Shown here: piece by piece, positions 47,990 through 61,123 of the stretch
How the letters are laid out: every line of letters begins with the position of its first letter
How positions within the stretch are numbered: the first letter of the stretch is position 1
Assembly (NCBI RefSeq): GCF_018691265.1
Contig: NW_024881295.1
Span: 15,588,314 to 15,652,313, forward strand
Reading direction: 5' to 3'
DNA from: Tyto alba
Taxonomy: Eukaryota > Chordata > Aves > Strigiformes > Tytonidae
DNA length: 64,000 nt
Program-made: the position numbers and the translations under genes
The notes under the pieces: model-generated
Seen by the model: only the letters and a program-made list of their open reading frames with translations
Databases searched by the model: none
Told to the model about the DNA's origin: nothing

Positions 47990-48210
47990 GGATAGATGCG
48001 CCCTCGGTGTTGCGGCTTCACTGCTTTTGGTCGATTTGGGAGGTGGTTTTGTGTGCCTTACTGCAGGCCAGAGGTCTTTGTCGCACCCTGTCAGCAAGGC
48101 AGTGATACCCACGTGTGAGGGGAGAGGGGGAACACAGGCGAGTGCAACTCAGCGCTGGGGAGCAGGGAGGCATAGCCTTTGCAGCTGGCGTGACAGGTAA
48201 GCGTCTTGGC
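47990..48210 (+). other. CpG-enriched intronic segment ending in a strong orphan splice donor
   Basis: About 11 CpG dinucleotides in about 220 bases, against a CpG-poor surround. A strong donor, GACAG|GTAAGC, lies at 48196-48202. It could be an alternative first exon for a shorter downstream MICAL3 transcript. No acceptor clearly pairs with it as an internal exon. The 148-codon minus-strand frame here is probably a consequence of the base composition. Confidence 0.3.
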
Positions 48211-51200
48211 AGGATTTGGTTCCTCTTGGTGGCGTAGCAGCAGCTGTGGTGATGGGATGTTTCAGTGTGATGGAAAGGCAGAAAATGGTTAAATACGGAG
48301 CCTTGTAGCCAACTCCTGTGTCTTATGTTCTGTCTGAACAGTTGCCATCTCTCAGGAGAATGGCACATGAGGACATGACCTCCCTTCAAGACCATTAAGA
48401 GGCTATTCTGTAGTGTTCTCATGATGACAAACAGATAGAGCTGGATCATAGTTTTGAACTGCATTTTCCTGTTCGCAAAGATACGTTGGACGAGTCTACA
48501 TTAGGAACTCATTCTGTGTCTTTTCTCACGTGCTTCTCATGCTTCCTACTGCATTATTGGCAACTGAAATCTCGTAATAGCAGATGACTTTTGAGAGTCT
48601 AATTGTGAACAATATGTCTTCTCTGTTGGGCTTGTTTGGCCAGAGTAGTTATGTTTAGGTGGTAGCTCACAGAACTGCAGCCGCAAACCAAGTCTGTTAT
48701 ACGTAAGAGTTCCTTCTTTGGAGGAAAGCAATTACTTCATGCCTTTGAAATTGCCTTTTCTTCTTCTTTACTGGGATCAATAATCCTGATTTTGAGGCTA
48801 AAATGGGCCTTTTGTTCTGAGAAGGAGCCATCAGCATTCAGTGTAAAACTTCATGTGCTAATACATGAACTAGAAGTGGCATTTTGATGCACCGCTAGAA
48901 CAGCCTCCACTGTTCTGTATCAGGAAAGCTGTTAACTTTGCAGCTTACATATATGCTCTTCAGAAATCAAATGTTTGCTACATGAATTAAAAATAAATTA
49001 AAAAAAGCATTTCCTGAGCTCATCCTCATCAGAGCTGTAATCAGACTTCCTTGCTGTACCAGTACAGAAGACATTAGTTTCGGCTAAAACTTGGAGGAAC
49101 CAAGTATTTGTGCGATGGGAGAGCTCCTAGGCACTCTCATCTCATTGTCTTTGAAATCTATGCAGATGCCTCACACTTTCTGTTTCTGTGGTTCTTCTCT
49201 AGTCTTCTGACTTCTGCTGTTCTCTTAGTAATGCCTACAGGAAGAGTCGAGCTCTGTATCCTGCCCCACTGGATGGGAGAGGGCTGCTGCCAGCGAACTC
49301 CTATGGCCCTGGCAATCAAAAATCACTTTTTGTTAAAGGCATTCTATTTCTGTTAGGGAAACAAAATGGAACCTTTTTAAAGCATTCTTCCTGTCACTGC
49401 CACCCTTCCTCCTTAGTCCCATTTCAACCTAAGATACTTACCTTAAAGTGATTTACTCTAGAGGAAACTTTATTCTGTAAATAAAGTCCCAAGTAACACA
49501 GTCAAATGTAGTTCTTTTTGACCTTTGTCGTGTAAATAAAATGACCTGCAAATGAGGAAGAAAAGTAGACTATTTGGGCTGGGCCATGTTCTTACTGAGT
49601 GTATATGCTTCTTCGCCTGTAATTCTGTAAAGAGAACACATTGATTTTTTTTCTGAATATGCTATCCTGAGATCTTGAATTACACAGATCTGTCCTTCCA
49701 TTGTATCTGTCACTTCTGAGGGTCTCCAGCATTATTTAGTACTTGTAGAACTTGATAAATAGATTAAATATTGTCTTTGCTTTACAGAAAAAGAGGTATC
49801 GTACTTCTTTGCAGTTACTATCCTCACTTAATGTCCTTAAAGAAAATTATCCACAGAAAATCTTATGTGACTGCTATCTAACATCCAACTATTTATCCCA
49901 GGACTGAAATTCACTATTGAACAGTAATATAGTAAAGGCAGTCTTTAGAAACAAGGTATCATAATTACGTGTGTAAATCACTTTAAAACTTTGAGATGCT
50001 GAGCCATTCATAAATGCACAAAAGTCTGTGGGCAACATGGATGTTTTGTTTCCTCAAAAATCAAATGACTTCCACCAAAGATGGACTGAATTAGCTTTTA
50101 GAGGAGTTTGGAAACTTCATTCTAAGATTGAAGCTTTTGGGAGTAGTAAGAAGTTTTCCACCATGCATCCCAAAACAGCTTGCCTCATCAGATATATTTT
50201 GGTAGCAGTTTTTCCAAGAAGCATGTTGGCACAGACCATCTCCTTTGCAACACACATCACTAGGGTAGTGTAGAAAGCCTGCTGTGTACAAGTTGTTACA
50301 CATTTTAGACATACTACACTTCTTCATCTGCTATTGTAGAAAGCAGAGTAACAGTTTCATACGGATCTTTTCCTCTAATGTTTTGTAACAGAAATGGGAA
50401 AGTGTTAAGGTACTTTGAAAATAATAAAACAAATGAATAAATGTCTGTTTACCTCTACACCAATTAAAACAGGCCAGGGATAGTTTTAACACCTGCTTGT
50501 GATCAGCAGCGTAATACGTGAAGGTATGTATTGATAATGTGTCTTAAAATACAAGAAGAAACAAGAGGAGACAATCAAAATTAAAATACAACAAACACAC
50601 AAAACCAAATAGAAATAATCTAAAGGGAAGGAATAGATACACCAGAGTCAACACTGAGCCTATTCTCCTGCTTCTATGAGGTGTATTTATGGAGGAAGGT
50701 GGAGTAGTGGTTGCTGAGCTGATCCTGGCTATGTAGAGCTTAGCTTAGGCTTTCTAAACAAAACTGGGCAGACACCCTTTATGGATGAGATGGCACTTCT
50801 ATGCTCTGTTTAGTTGCTTACATCTTCTCTCAAAAATGTATGTTTAGTCTGACATTTCTCATGTTTGCTGTCATCCAAGAAGGCTGTGTTTTCTTTTTTA
50901 GGAAAATATTGTAACTGTCCTTTCTGCTGTTACAGAAGTTTATCTGATGGTTTGCGGCTAGAAGTGTTTAAAAATAGGACTTTTTTACCCAAGAGATGTT
51001 TTGAATACTTTCAGACTTGGGTAACTCAGTGATTTAAAACATCAGACCTGATGCGTAAGTTATGTTCAATCAGCAACATGTCTTTCGGAAGCTTTCTTTT
51101 TGGAACTGGGGCAGATTTTGAATATACCTAGCTATATACAAAAATTTCGCTAGTTTCAGAAAAATTCCCACGAAGTTGTGAAGCTCTGGATTGCTTGGAA

Positions 51201-54200
51201 TATGCAGTTGCTTTACAAGTTATACAAGAGCTTGTGAGATAAATGTAGATAATAGAAAAGTATGCAAAAGAATGAGGGGGCAGATGTCAATGCTTTTTGG
51301 AGTATATGGAGCTTTTACTTAAGACAAGTATTCCTTAGTATATTTTCCTGTGACGCGAGCCTCAGATTTCAGCCTGTTCCATTTGCAGCATTTCATAATC
51401 TTGACACAAATGATAGAAATTAAGTAAGGACATGGTTAGTGTCTAAATATATTCTGAGATCCAGTAATTATGGAAATCTGTAGTACATTGCAACAGAAGA
51501 AATAGTGGTTGAAAGAAGATACCATTTGAAAGCTGTGTTTTGAATATGATCACAATTTGAACAGGAAATGGAAAATGTTTGATATTGCACACTTTTTTAT
51601 TATGTATGATAACATTTCTAGTTCCTCATTGGTTGTTCTTTAATGATCAAAATATCATCCAGCCTTCAAGGTGGAATTGGAAGTACCAATTTCTATAAAA
51701 ACTATGTAATATTTGTATTGATAGATTCCTCTACTGCTTTTACATGGAAATGTCCTTGGTTCAGGTTTGAGTTATCTGCACAGTGGAATTGCCTGTCTGA
51801 TCCCTCCTGGTACAACGGGAGGCTCTGGAGAGTTGCTACGTATAAGTGACAAGAAACAGGTGCCACAATGAATAAACTATATGAAGTCTTATGTAGTAGA
51901 GAAGATAGTAGAGGTTTTCTTTCTAACAACATAAAAAGAGATGCTGCTTGGATTATAACTGGACAATCACTCTCAAATATTAATTTCCAGGTAACTTAAC
52001 AAAACAGAGTACTTCATTAAAAAAGGGGAAAATCTCATGAGCCAAGGTCACGGTGATTTTAAAATACAGTGTGGCCTTTCTCTTCTTCCCTTTTTCTCTG
52101 TGCCAGTCCTGGGATGTGCCTCCTCCCAGGTGGTTCTTTGAGGTAACATACCTTTAATAGCTTCCAGGACAGAATTTACGCCTGCAAAGTAATGTTATAT
52201 TTAGCTAGATTATCCTTTAGTGTTCTTCAGCCTTCCCACACTCAGCTTCTTTCAGAAAATGGAAATGAGGCCAAGCAACATATGATAGAGCTGATCAAAA
52301 TACTGGATCGAGCTCAGATATCTTAGGTGATACCAACAAAATGGAAAATGATAGGTAATATGTTACTATTCCCGAATAATAACCACAACAATAATTAACA
52401 GACTTAACAGAAATTGATGTAGGGATTTTATATCTCTAGTGCGGGAAACCTGTTTGGGCAGCAGCATAAGTGAAATCTTTACCAGTGTTAAGATTTTCTG
52501 CCAGAGAAGATGCAATAAGAAGAATCAAATTTAGCAGTGTTCCCTAGGACTTGGATTAGGTGACCTAATACCTCCTTTCCCCTGTTTCTTTTCTCCACCC
52601 ACCAGCTACAACACTGGACTCTTTCCAGAAGTCAAAAATAGCCATATTCCTGGATTATTCTATACCTCTGCTGTAATGAAGACAACTTTTCTGTATTGTT
52701 AAACCATACACTGAACTTTTAACTTTTTACTACATAATACTGCTATTTCATGCATCCGCATATGAAAAACACTATCTCTGTCTCAAATATGACTTTATAG
52801 TATAAGTTGCAGATTAATTTATATTTGTTTTCAAGATGTAAGTATAAATTACAAATGACCTTGAAATAAAACTGGTTGATTATATTCACTTCTGGTTGCT
52901 TCCACTAAAAACAAAGGTCAGATCAATCAAATTGACAGCTGTTTCTAGGCCTTGCCCTACTGATGTTGTAGGAAGCAACATTTTGTTAATGTCTGTTTTG
53001 ACAAATCTAAAAGTCTGTTTTAACCAAAATAGTGTGGGCATGGGGGAGAACATTGCAGTACCCATAAGATAAACATGTAAGCTATTAATTGCATTCAGTA
53101 GTCGATCCAATTCACTTTCATAATTATAAAGAGAAGGGGCTTTCACATTTACTGACAGTATCTGAGATATGAAGAACTTAATTCTAGCTGGAGGTTGTGG
53201 AATGTGTGGAGGAGGACTTACATCTTCATGTTTGTTTCTGGACTATCTCTTTCAGAATCTCTTAAATATGTTAGCTGTTAGTTATTCCCATACACATTAT
53301 AATTGTTCGGGAAGGACTTGGGGGCCTCTCCGCTCCTAATTGCTTAGGGAACCAGTACATATCAACAGAAATCTCATTGATTATTTTTTTTTTTTTCATC
53401 TGATGTGTGCTGTTGAATCAAGTAATGCTATAAAACTTCTTGGTCAGCACTGAAAGTAGTGTTGGTTCTTCAATAACTCTCTGCTGGGTACTTCTGCATC
53501 AGAGGATACTTAGGTAAAACACTTTTCTGTCTGTACAGCTTAATCTCTCAATTTCTTTGTTTAGGTCCCCAGTTTGCTATGAAGAATTGCTCAACTGACA
53601 ATTTGAGGACTGAGCCTTGACATGGTAGTAGAGGTCTTGAGCATGTTAGTTGCTCAGTGGCAAAACCCTTTTTCTTCTGGTAGGCTAGAAAGAGCTGCTT
53701 TTTCTGCTCTGTGCTCCCTAGTTGCCTACATTTTAAGTGTCAGTTGAAGAACAGTTATACTGGTCAAGTCCAACCAACGTAAGACCTTTTGCATATGTAC
53801 AATTCTCATATCAAACTCCAAGAGCTTTGACTCAGTAGAGTATATCTTCTAGAAAACTTAGTTACTGTTTATTGTTATGATTGGTACATACACATACGTT
53901 ACAGAAGAATATCAGTAGAACCATCTTCAGGTTTGAGTTCATTTTGAATCCTGTGCATGGACACGCAGGATATCTTGCTTATAAATACACTTTGTTTTTC
54001 TTATTGTACTGCCCTCTTTGAATTCAGGGCTTTTATATTTTGCAGAATGTGTTATGGATCAAACTGGAAACACAGACATCAGAAAATTCAAGATTTGATG
54101 GCTTCTTAATAGCTGCATAATTCAGGCTTCCTGAGAACTTGGGAATACCGTAGGATAGTAAGAGAGAAAGTTGAGGCATTATATCAAAATAACATTGACA

Positions 54201-57200
54201 TTTGATGACTATTAAGTATTTACATTTGAATAAATGTGTTCTTGTTTCTATTTGAGCCAGTGTTACGTTACCCCTTTTGGCTTTGAGGGTGTGTTTATCA
54301 AAATTCAGGGGATCCTACCAGGATATGTGCAGTTCTGCAGTATGTGATATGAGTCTGTGTGAACAAGCAGTGACAAGAATTCACCAGACCTGCTGGGCTC
54401 TTTGCAGCAGTTTCCTGGAGACATTTCTTAAAAGAGAAGATAAATTTTAAAGGGTGGACAAATCTAGATTTAAAACCTTAAACTTCTTCCTATCCTTTAA
54501 AAAAATCCATTCCATTTAACAGGCTTAGAGTTGCCATCTACATGTTTTATGTGTCTTTTACTGTGCAGTACAAAAATTGTTAACAGTGCCTAGATACTAA
54601 TTTTGGAGAGTATTAAGGAAAGGATTTCTGGCTACATCTCTCAGAAGAAATCAGTTGCACTGATTTAAATGGAATGTCTTAATTGGCTCACTGTTTCACT
54701 ATGTGCAGCATCCAACAGCGGGCCTCGGTACTAAGATTTATTTTTTTTGGACACACTGGGCTGAGTGCAGTGAGCATCTCATAGGAGGTGCCATTTCTCA
54801 ACCTGCTCATGTAAATCATGTAATCACTATGATTCAAATCCAACATATTTTAGTCCCTTTCTTACTTTAAAGTGTTTTGTCTTGGCTTAAAGTGAAGTTG
54901 AGAGTGAGGGACTTGCAGTTGGGATTCTGAATCCTGTTTCTGGCACTGCCACTAGTCTGTTGTGAGACTGCCTTGCTGGCATTTAATCTATGTGTCTGGA
55001 CTTGTGCAATGCCTCTACAGTACTTACCTACTTCCAGAACGATGTTTTTTTTACTTGTAAAACATTTTGAGGCCCTTGGATGAGAAGTGGAGTTGGAATA
55101 CAAAGAGGCAGTTAATGGAATTGAAGTGGGTGAGAGTGAAACTTCTGGGAAAAAACTGAAACTCAATCTGACATCAACACAGGTGAAAAATGAGAAGCCT
55201 AAAAATGCTGCTGGATCGTATTTGCTGCTTTCTCCATACCTCAGTGATAATGTTTGCTGAACTGCAAGCACACTTCAGAAACTGTACCACAAAAGATATT
55301 TCTTAGAAATTAATGGCAATGAAATCAAAGGACGTTGAGCTTTCCTGACTCAGAGCTCACTGCATAACTTTTAAGCTCACACAGAAAAGTTCCAATCTTT
55401 CATCTCTGTACTTTCTCATATGCAATATGCTGCTGTTTCTATAGGAGTTCTTTTATCTGACATAGTTGTGTTCTCAAACAACGGTGTGGAGGTAGAAGTA
55501 ATTGAAGAACTTGGAGAATACGAGTGAAAACAGACAGGTACACTGTTTCACATTATCATAAAAGCACAAGATTTGATAAATCCAGAATGAAGATTTTCCT
55601 GAGAAGTGCATTAATTCCTTCCTCCTTTTGCACATGTTTCAAAGAAGACTCCTTTATTTGAATTTCTGTAACTCCCAGGGCCACAGCTGAGTCTGCAAAA
55701 TACTTGACCTACACTTCACAAGAGATGGCATTTAACTTGGAGAGCATGCAATCTTAACAGATTGGACTAAGGAAAGGAAGTCTAGTCTAGAGGTACTGCA
55801 TGATTAATAAAAAATAAATTCTAGTAAAGTAGGCAGGTGGTTTCCCTTTGGGAATAATTCATTGTTCTCTTATTCACAGTTTTGTCCTGCATCTTCAGCA
55901 AGTGTTATGTCAGGGAGTAACCTTGGCATGATTTCATCTAGCTCTTGAGAATACTCTGTAGATTTTATAGAACAAGGAAGTATTGGTGGAAAATTGAGAT
56001 GAGATCCTCTCTCAAGAGGAGTTTTTCAAGCCTTCCACTAATTGCCAAAGTTGCTGGAAAAGGACACATTCATGCAGGCAAGCAGTTGTTCAGTGTAGGA
56101 ATGTTATCTCTGATCATAAGATTTTCTTTACAGGAGGCAGGCTGTGTCAAGGCTGAGATAAATAAAGGACTCTGGCAGCTTTTATGCAACAGCTAAGCAG
56201 CCTGTCCTGTTAAGAAAAACAGTCCCCTTCAAATGATCTATGTAATGTTCATGGCCCATTGACTTCCAAAGTAAAGAACCAGATTTTAAAATGTGTCCTA
56301 TTTTGGATGTTGTTTGTGGATTTTTAGCTGGTCAGTTGATTGCACGAGAAGCTGCTCTTGGCTTTCAGGTAGCCCCCCTCTCTGGCTAGTAACATAGCTT
56401 TTTTTTTTCTGGCAAATGCAGCCTCGTCAGCCCCTTTTCTCTCAGTTGTGACTGGTTGCTGACTTTTGGCTCTGTGGTCCCAGATACACTGACAAAGTAG
56501 AATGTCAGCTCATGGTTAATGAGAGCACCCTGCAGCTATCTCCCACCAGCAAGCTACAAAACAGTCTGGGGAATACAAGGTAATGATTTGAGAGAGGCAC
56601 GTTTCCACTCCAGAGGAACATTAGCGAATGAGCTTTAGCAGCTATGAGAACTGCATTGGAATAGACCTTGCCCGTGCATATAGTACCACGTACATGTGTG
56701 CGGAGGAAATGAGGGTAGGAAAGCTTCAAATTTCCTTGTCCTTATTTATAGTTTCTTATTGTAGCTTCAAATGAATTGATGTGAACTTTATTGCGTAATA
56801 TGAGCAAATTGTTCATCATCTGATCATGGCACAATACCTGTATCTCACACTTACTTTCATCCCTTAAGTAGGTTTGTGAACTGTAATGCTTTTCGTTCTG
56901 ATAGTTGATGGCTTCATGGTGCAGGAAGTTGGCTATCAGTAGCATTTCTCATGTTTCACTTTCAGAAACAAGTTTGACGATGGCTTTGCAGCCAGCCAGA
57001 TGAGTCTTCATGGCACCTTTTAGAAACAAAACAAACAGAACGAGTAGACCAAATGGTCCATATAGAGTAAACTCCTAGAAATCACTCGCTGAAGCTGGTA
57101 GTCAGCTGAGTTTCTGTATCATGTTCTCCAATATAGAGCTGTTTTCTTTGCAGAATGAAGTGGAAGGATGTGACCAATCCTGTATCTCAAGTATGTGGAT

Positions 57201-58579
57201 ATATGAATTAATTAGAGAAAGTGTTGGGAATGTCTTTCCTACTTCTTTGAGATTTTTGGGGCACGGAGTGTTTGTTAAACTCACAAGACATCTTGGCTTG
57301 ACAACATCCTTTTGCATTAAAGTTCAGGCAGATTTTCCATCTTTTCAGGTTTTTTTCACACAGTTGTGTTGAGTCACTCCCACTTACAGTTTGTGCTGTG
57401 ATTGAATTGTTTTGATTCTCTATGTACTAGTTATCTTGGGTCTTCAGGATGAGAAGGGTGATGATTTGTATTTTGAAAACCATACCTGAAAGTTCATATA
57501 TGTTCACAGAATGCATATAAACAGAAGTAGCTTGATTTTCAGTCCTCTTTTACCTTAGAGTGATTGTTGCCAGTCTTTCTCCCCACCTTAAATATTGCAG
57601 CATTGAAACAATTTTTTTTTTTTTTTATATTCCATTTCATTTTATTATATGGGAATGATTTTATATTTCTTTTTTTGTTTTACTTTGAAAAGGCTGACAA
57701 AGCCCTCTTAAGATGGTTAGAAAACAAGAAGAGTGAAATAATGTCAGGTGGATAAAAAGTTCTTGTTCTTTTTGCTTTTATCTTTTTTTTTATTTTATTT
57801 TTTCCCCTGCTTGTGGACCTTGCAGCTATGTCAGGATATGCTTCAGAAGAGATCAAGTGAAAACAGCTTGTGAAAAGATATTTTTGTTGAAGTAGCTGAG
57901 CCTAGCTGATGGCTCTGGTGTGTATAGAGTTCCAAGTAGTAGAACTCTCTTCATGATGATTTTAGTATATTCCTTCTTTGTTTTACCTCACCGTGGTATT
58001 CTTGTGTTACCCAGAGTCCTTTGGTTTTTACCATCAGCCAGAGTGGCAGAGCAATATTCCAGGTCAGTTCCCCTGTTACTCTGAACTCAGGGTTGCAGAA
58101 TGTAACACAAAAATAGATTTGGCTGAGGTGGTATCAGCATTTTAGAGAGAATGAAATGAAACATGAATCCCAGCTGAAAAGGCAGTCCAGTTCCACTAAA
58201 CTTTGAAAATACTAACGCAACATAAGGCTTAGCAGCAGGAAATAGTAGAGATCACAGTATCCCTGGAAATGCAAGGTAATGTTCCCTCCTGACACCTGAG
58301 CAAGCTTCTGTGGTTTATACCATTAAGAAGACCTGTAATTCCAGCCAAGGGTACAACAGACACTTGCCCACATCATAGAAGTGTTCCATAATACTAAGGA
58401 AGAGAGAAAAACACTCCTGGCAGTTGTCTTTATGAGATTTTATCTTGCTGGAGAGCGGCTGGAAATAAATGCCACTAATTATGGCAAGGCCTATGTAGAT
58501 TTGTGTGGAAGACTAAGATGGTACTGAGTGAGTAATTGTCCTGAAAAAAAGGCTGTTAGGAATAAACTGAGAAACTATG

Positions 58580-60260
58580 AAGGATGGAGAAAGAAAATGA
58601 AAACTGTCTTGGGGATCAAAGCATGTCAGGATAAAGTAAACATTGCCAAAGCTCATGCTGGGTTAGACTTTGCAAAGGAAAGGGAAGCGAACAATGTATT
58701 CTTTGAGTATATAAGTAAAAGCAAGGTAAGGGAAAACAGGGATGGGTATGCAGTAAAGATGGGGATGACAAAAAATGCAATTTTATGTATAGTTAGGCAA
58801 TCAGATGAATACTTGGCCTCCAATTTCAGTTGGAACAATGGCATTGAACAAGGGAGCAAAAGAAGTCAGTGTTTAGCAAGATTTGGAGATGAAAATTAAC
58901 CCAATGAAGCTGGAAGCAAAATTTAAATATTACTATACTGTAATGACTGGAAATAAAATTCGACCAAGTGGTCTTTGTCTCAGAAGAGTGGAAGAATTGT
59001 ACAATGAAATTGTGAGCTTTGTGGTAACAATTTGTGATTAAATCAAGCTATCCTGATGTATCTTGACTATCTAATTCAAAGTAACACTGTGTGACCACTG
59101 AGTGACAGAAATATGACCTGCAGATAAACAACTAAAAAGAAAAGAAAAAAGAGAAAAGGTGATCTGAACAAGTACATATCAGTTAATCTAAATAGTAGAT
59201 AAAACACCTTATTTGAAGGAATAACTAAAGGCTGGTAGTTCTGCAAGTGAAGTCCTTTGACCTTATGAAGGTAAGTGGTATAAAATGTGATGTGGATTCA
59301 CCAAAGACTATGCTGGACTCGCTTGACAGCTTTTGTCAGTAAAGTAACTGACTACCTCCATAAGGGAAATGTGGTGCATTTGAACAGTTTGGACTTCAGT
59401 AAAGCACCCGAAGCCTGTCACATGGAAATAATTACTTAAATTGGATAAAATGAGGGAGTAGTAGATGAAACATCAAGTAGCTAAGAAGTTGACTTAAATG
59501 AGAGATTAGAGGATTTATTGAAAAAGGAAGCAATGGAGTTGGATGTCAGCTACGGGCCATGGAGTTTCACAAAAAATAATCTGGGGACTAATCTTTGTAA
59601 TACTTTCACCAAGTTTACTGGCAAAAAAAAAAAAAGTCTGCTAATGAAATTCATTGCTGAGGGGCAACATTTCAAACCCTCATCAGTGCAGAGGAGGATG
59701 GGCACATCATACACTAAGAACTGCAAAATGTCGCAGACTAATTTTAAAAATAGAAATGTAATAGTAGAAAGTACCAGGTCATGCACTAAGGTGTTGAGAA
59801 TTTTGGCTACCCACAAGGTGCTTATCAGTTGAAAGCAAAGAAGGAGAAAGATCTGGATATCAGTCAGTAAATAAAAGCCACCAGTATTATGTGACGTATA
59901 AATAGGCAAGTGTGTTCCCAGCGTCTATCAGATGAGAGATTTCTGGCAGGGTTATATGTTACACTGATAAGGCCTCATCTGGAAAGCTGTATTCAATTCT
60001 AATCACGCAGGTTCTGGAAAGATTAATCCAAACTGGGACAGGTGCAGAGACCTAGGGGATGATCAGCGCACTGACGAGCTTATCTCATGAGAGGAAGGTT
60101 TGGCTTGTTTAGCAAAGCAAAACAGAAGCTTGGAAAGACTGGGCTCTGTAAATAGTAAGCTGGGTAAGGGTAAACAATGGCATGGTGTTTAAGCTAAAAT
60201 ACTAGAATCTTAAAAAGAAATGGATGAATACAGGTTAGGCTTTTAATTAATTGAGTGCCA
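58580..60260 (+). mobile_element. Ancient degraded CR1/L3-type LINE remnant
   Basis: Decayed sense-strand pieces resemble LINE ORF2 of the CR1/L2/L3 group. The pre-RT linker is recognisable near 58650-58760 (NNVFFEYISKSKVRENRDG, compare the family's GFFKYI-SK form). A LDFSKAFDT-like RT motif is near 59390-59420. The C-terminal zone, with RPHLE and GLFS-like codons, is near 59960-60130. There are many stops and indels. Boundaries are approximate and the family assignment is from pattern memory. Confidence 0.6.
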
Positions 60261-60735
60261 CAGTGAAAGAGGCTCTTGCATACTTTTCTTCAACTCCCTG
60301 GTTCATATGTCCTTGCAATTTTGGGGGATTCAGGGGGATTTGTGTTTGTTCCCTGTGGTTCATTTCATCACAAACTGATTAAAAAGCAAATTAATGCAAG
60401 TCCGTAAAACGTTTTAAAACTTGCTCCAAGTGGGCCTTTTTCATTCCTTCCCTTCTTTATCTTTAGTAATAATATATTTTCTTGCTCCCTGACTCAGTAG
60501 GCTTTCCTTGCCTGCTAACAATTTTAACATGCAGCAGGATTGCCCCATAGCATTCCCACTGTGTCTCACAGAATGTATTCAGTCTGTGGCCTGGCCTTCC
60601 CCAGTACTTACTACACAGAGTTTATTGCAGCTCTAGTTTTTGTAGCTAAAATGTCCCCATTTTCTCTCTCAACTAGGACCTTTAACATGCTTTTTAGCGT
60701 CCATTAGCCAAAACCACTAAGATTCCCTTTTGCAG

Positions 60736-60788
60736 TCTGGCTCCCCAGCAGGTTCTGCCAGTAGTGGCAAACAGGATAATGACGCAAG
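60736..60788 (+). other. Possible 53-base optional exon with frame-breaking effect
   Basis: CCCTTTTGCAG precedes a GC-richer segment that ends GCAAG|GTATTC. Joined to 41591 it would give a TAG within ten codons. It is therefore at most a poison or UTR exon, or an exon of a transcript with another upstream phase. Confidence 0.2.
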
Positions 60789-60927
60789 GTATTCTCTTGC
60801 TTTATTTACCTCCCTCTGCCTCTTGCCCTTTTTCTCCCAACTGCTCAATTCTTTAAAACAAAACAAAACAAAAAAGATACAGTTCTGACTGCTGCATTTA
60901 TTGTTTATTCACTGGCTTATTCTTTAG

Positions 60928-61123
60928 GTTCTAATGTAAATGGGCTGGAAGAGCCCAGCCTTGCTAAGCGGCTGCGTGGCACTCCTGAGCGGATTGAGCT
61001 GGAGAACTACCGGCTGTCACTGCAGCGGGAAGAAGAACTGGAAGAAGTTCCTGAGGAGACACTGGCAGAGCATAACCTGAGCAGTGTGCTGGACAAAGGA
61101 GCAGAAGAGGACGTGGCCAGCAG
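60928..61123 (+). CDS. MICAL3: MICAL3 exon: start of acidic/Glu-rich region (last exon in window)
   Basis: Phase 1 in, phase 2 out. It encodes GSNVNGLEEPSLAKRLRGTP, then RIELENYRLSLQREEELEEV and ends GAEEDVAS. It matches the remembered human NGLEEPSIAKRLRGTPERIELENYR block with scattered substitutions. Donor AGCAG|GTTAGC. The protein continues beyond the window into the Glu-rich region and the C-terminal coiled-coil Rab-binding domain. Confidence 0.95.

Larger units (their letters stand above)
41592..60927 (+). other. Long intron (19.3 kb) before the acidic-region exon
   Basis: Bounded by CCAG|GTAGCT and TCTTTAG|GTTCT. It contains the possible short-isoform 3' end, a CpG-enriched segment near 47990-48210 and an old LINE remnant near 58580-60260. 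Between 42700 and 58500 I recognised no exon or transposon. Homopolymer runs occur at 41881-41898 and 53384-53396. Confidence 0.75.
1964..61123 (+). other. MICAL3: MICAL3 gene, 5' coding portion (partial locus)
   Basis: Twenty-five exons with in-frame joins encode a MICAL protein: FAD monooxygenase, CH domain, LIM domain, then the start of the acidic region. MICAL enzymes use NADPH and O2 to oxidise methionines of F-actin, which disassembles filaments. MICAL3 is also known for Rab8-linked vesicle docking and for cytokinesis. The product matches remembered human MICAL3 almost residue for residue through the monooxygenase and CH domains. Domain positions agree with the human protein when the six cassette exons are skipped (LIM first cysteine at residue 763). 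Visible hallmarks are GAGPCG (residues 93-98), GGDG (221-224), Trp405 in the PFWPMGTG motif, the CH block and the LIM C/H ligands. The 3' part of the gene lies outside the window. MICAL1 is excluded by the protein's layout and by sequence; MICAL2 is a close paralogue and the main alternative. Confidence 0.92.

Noticed and set aside
48018..48464. 148-codon minus-strand ORF in the long intron
   Set aside because: No recognisable domain, opposite to the gene, and coincident with a local GC-rich patch that reduces stop codons.
59518..59909. 104- and 119-codon ORFs on opposite strands
   Set aside because: They lie inside the decayed LINE remnant and do not correspond to its reverse transcriptase frame over any length.
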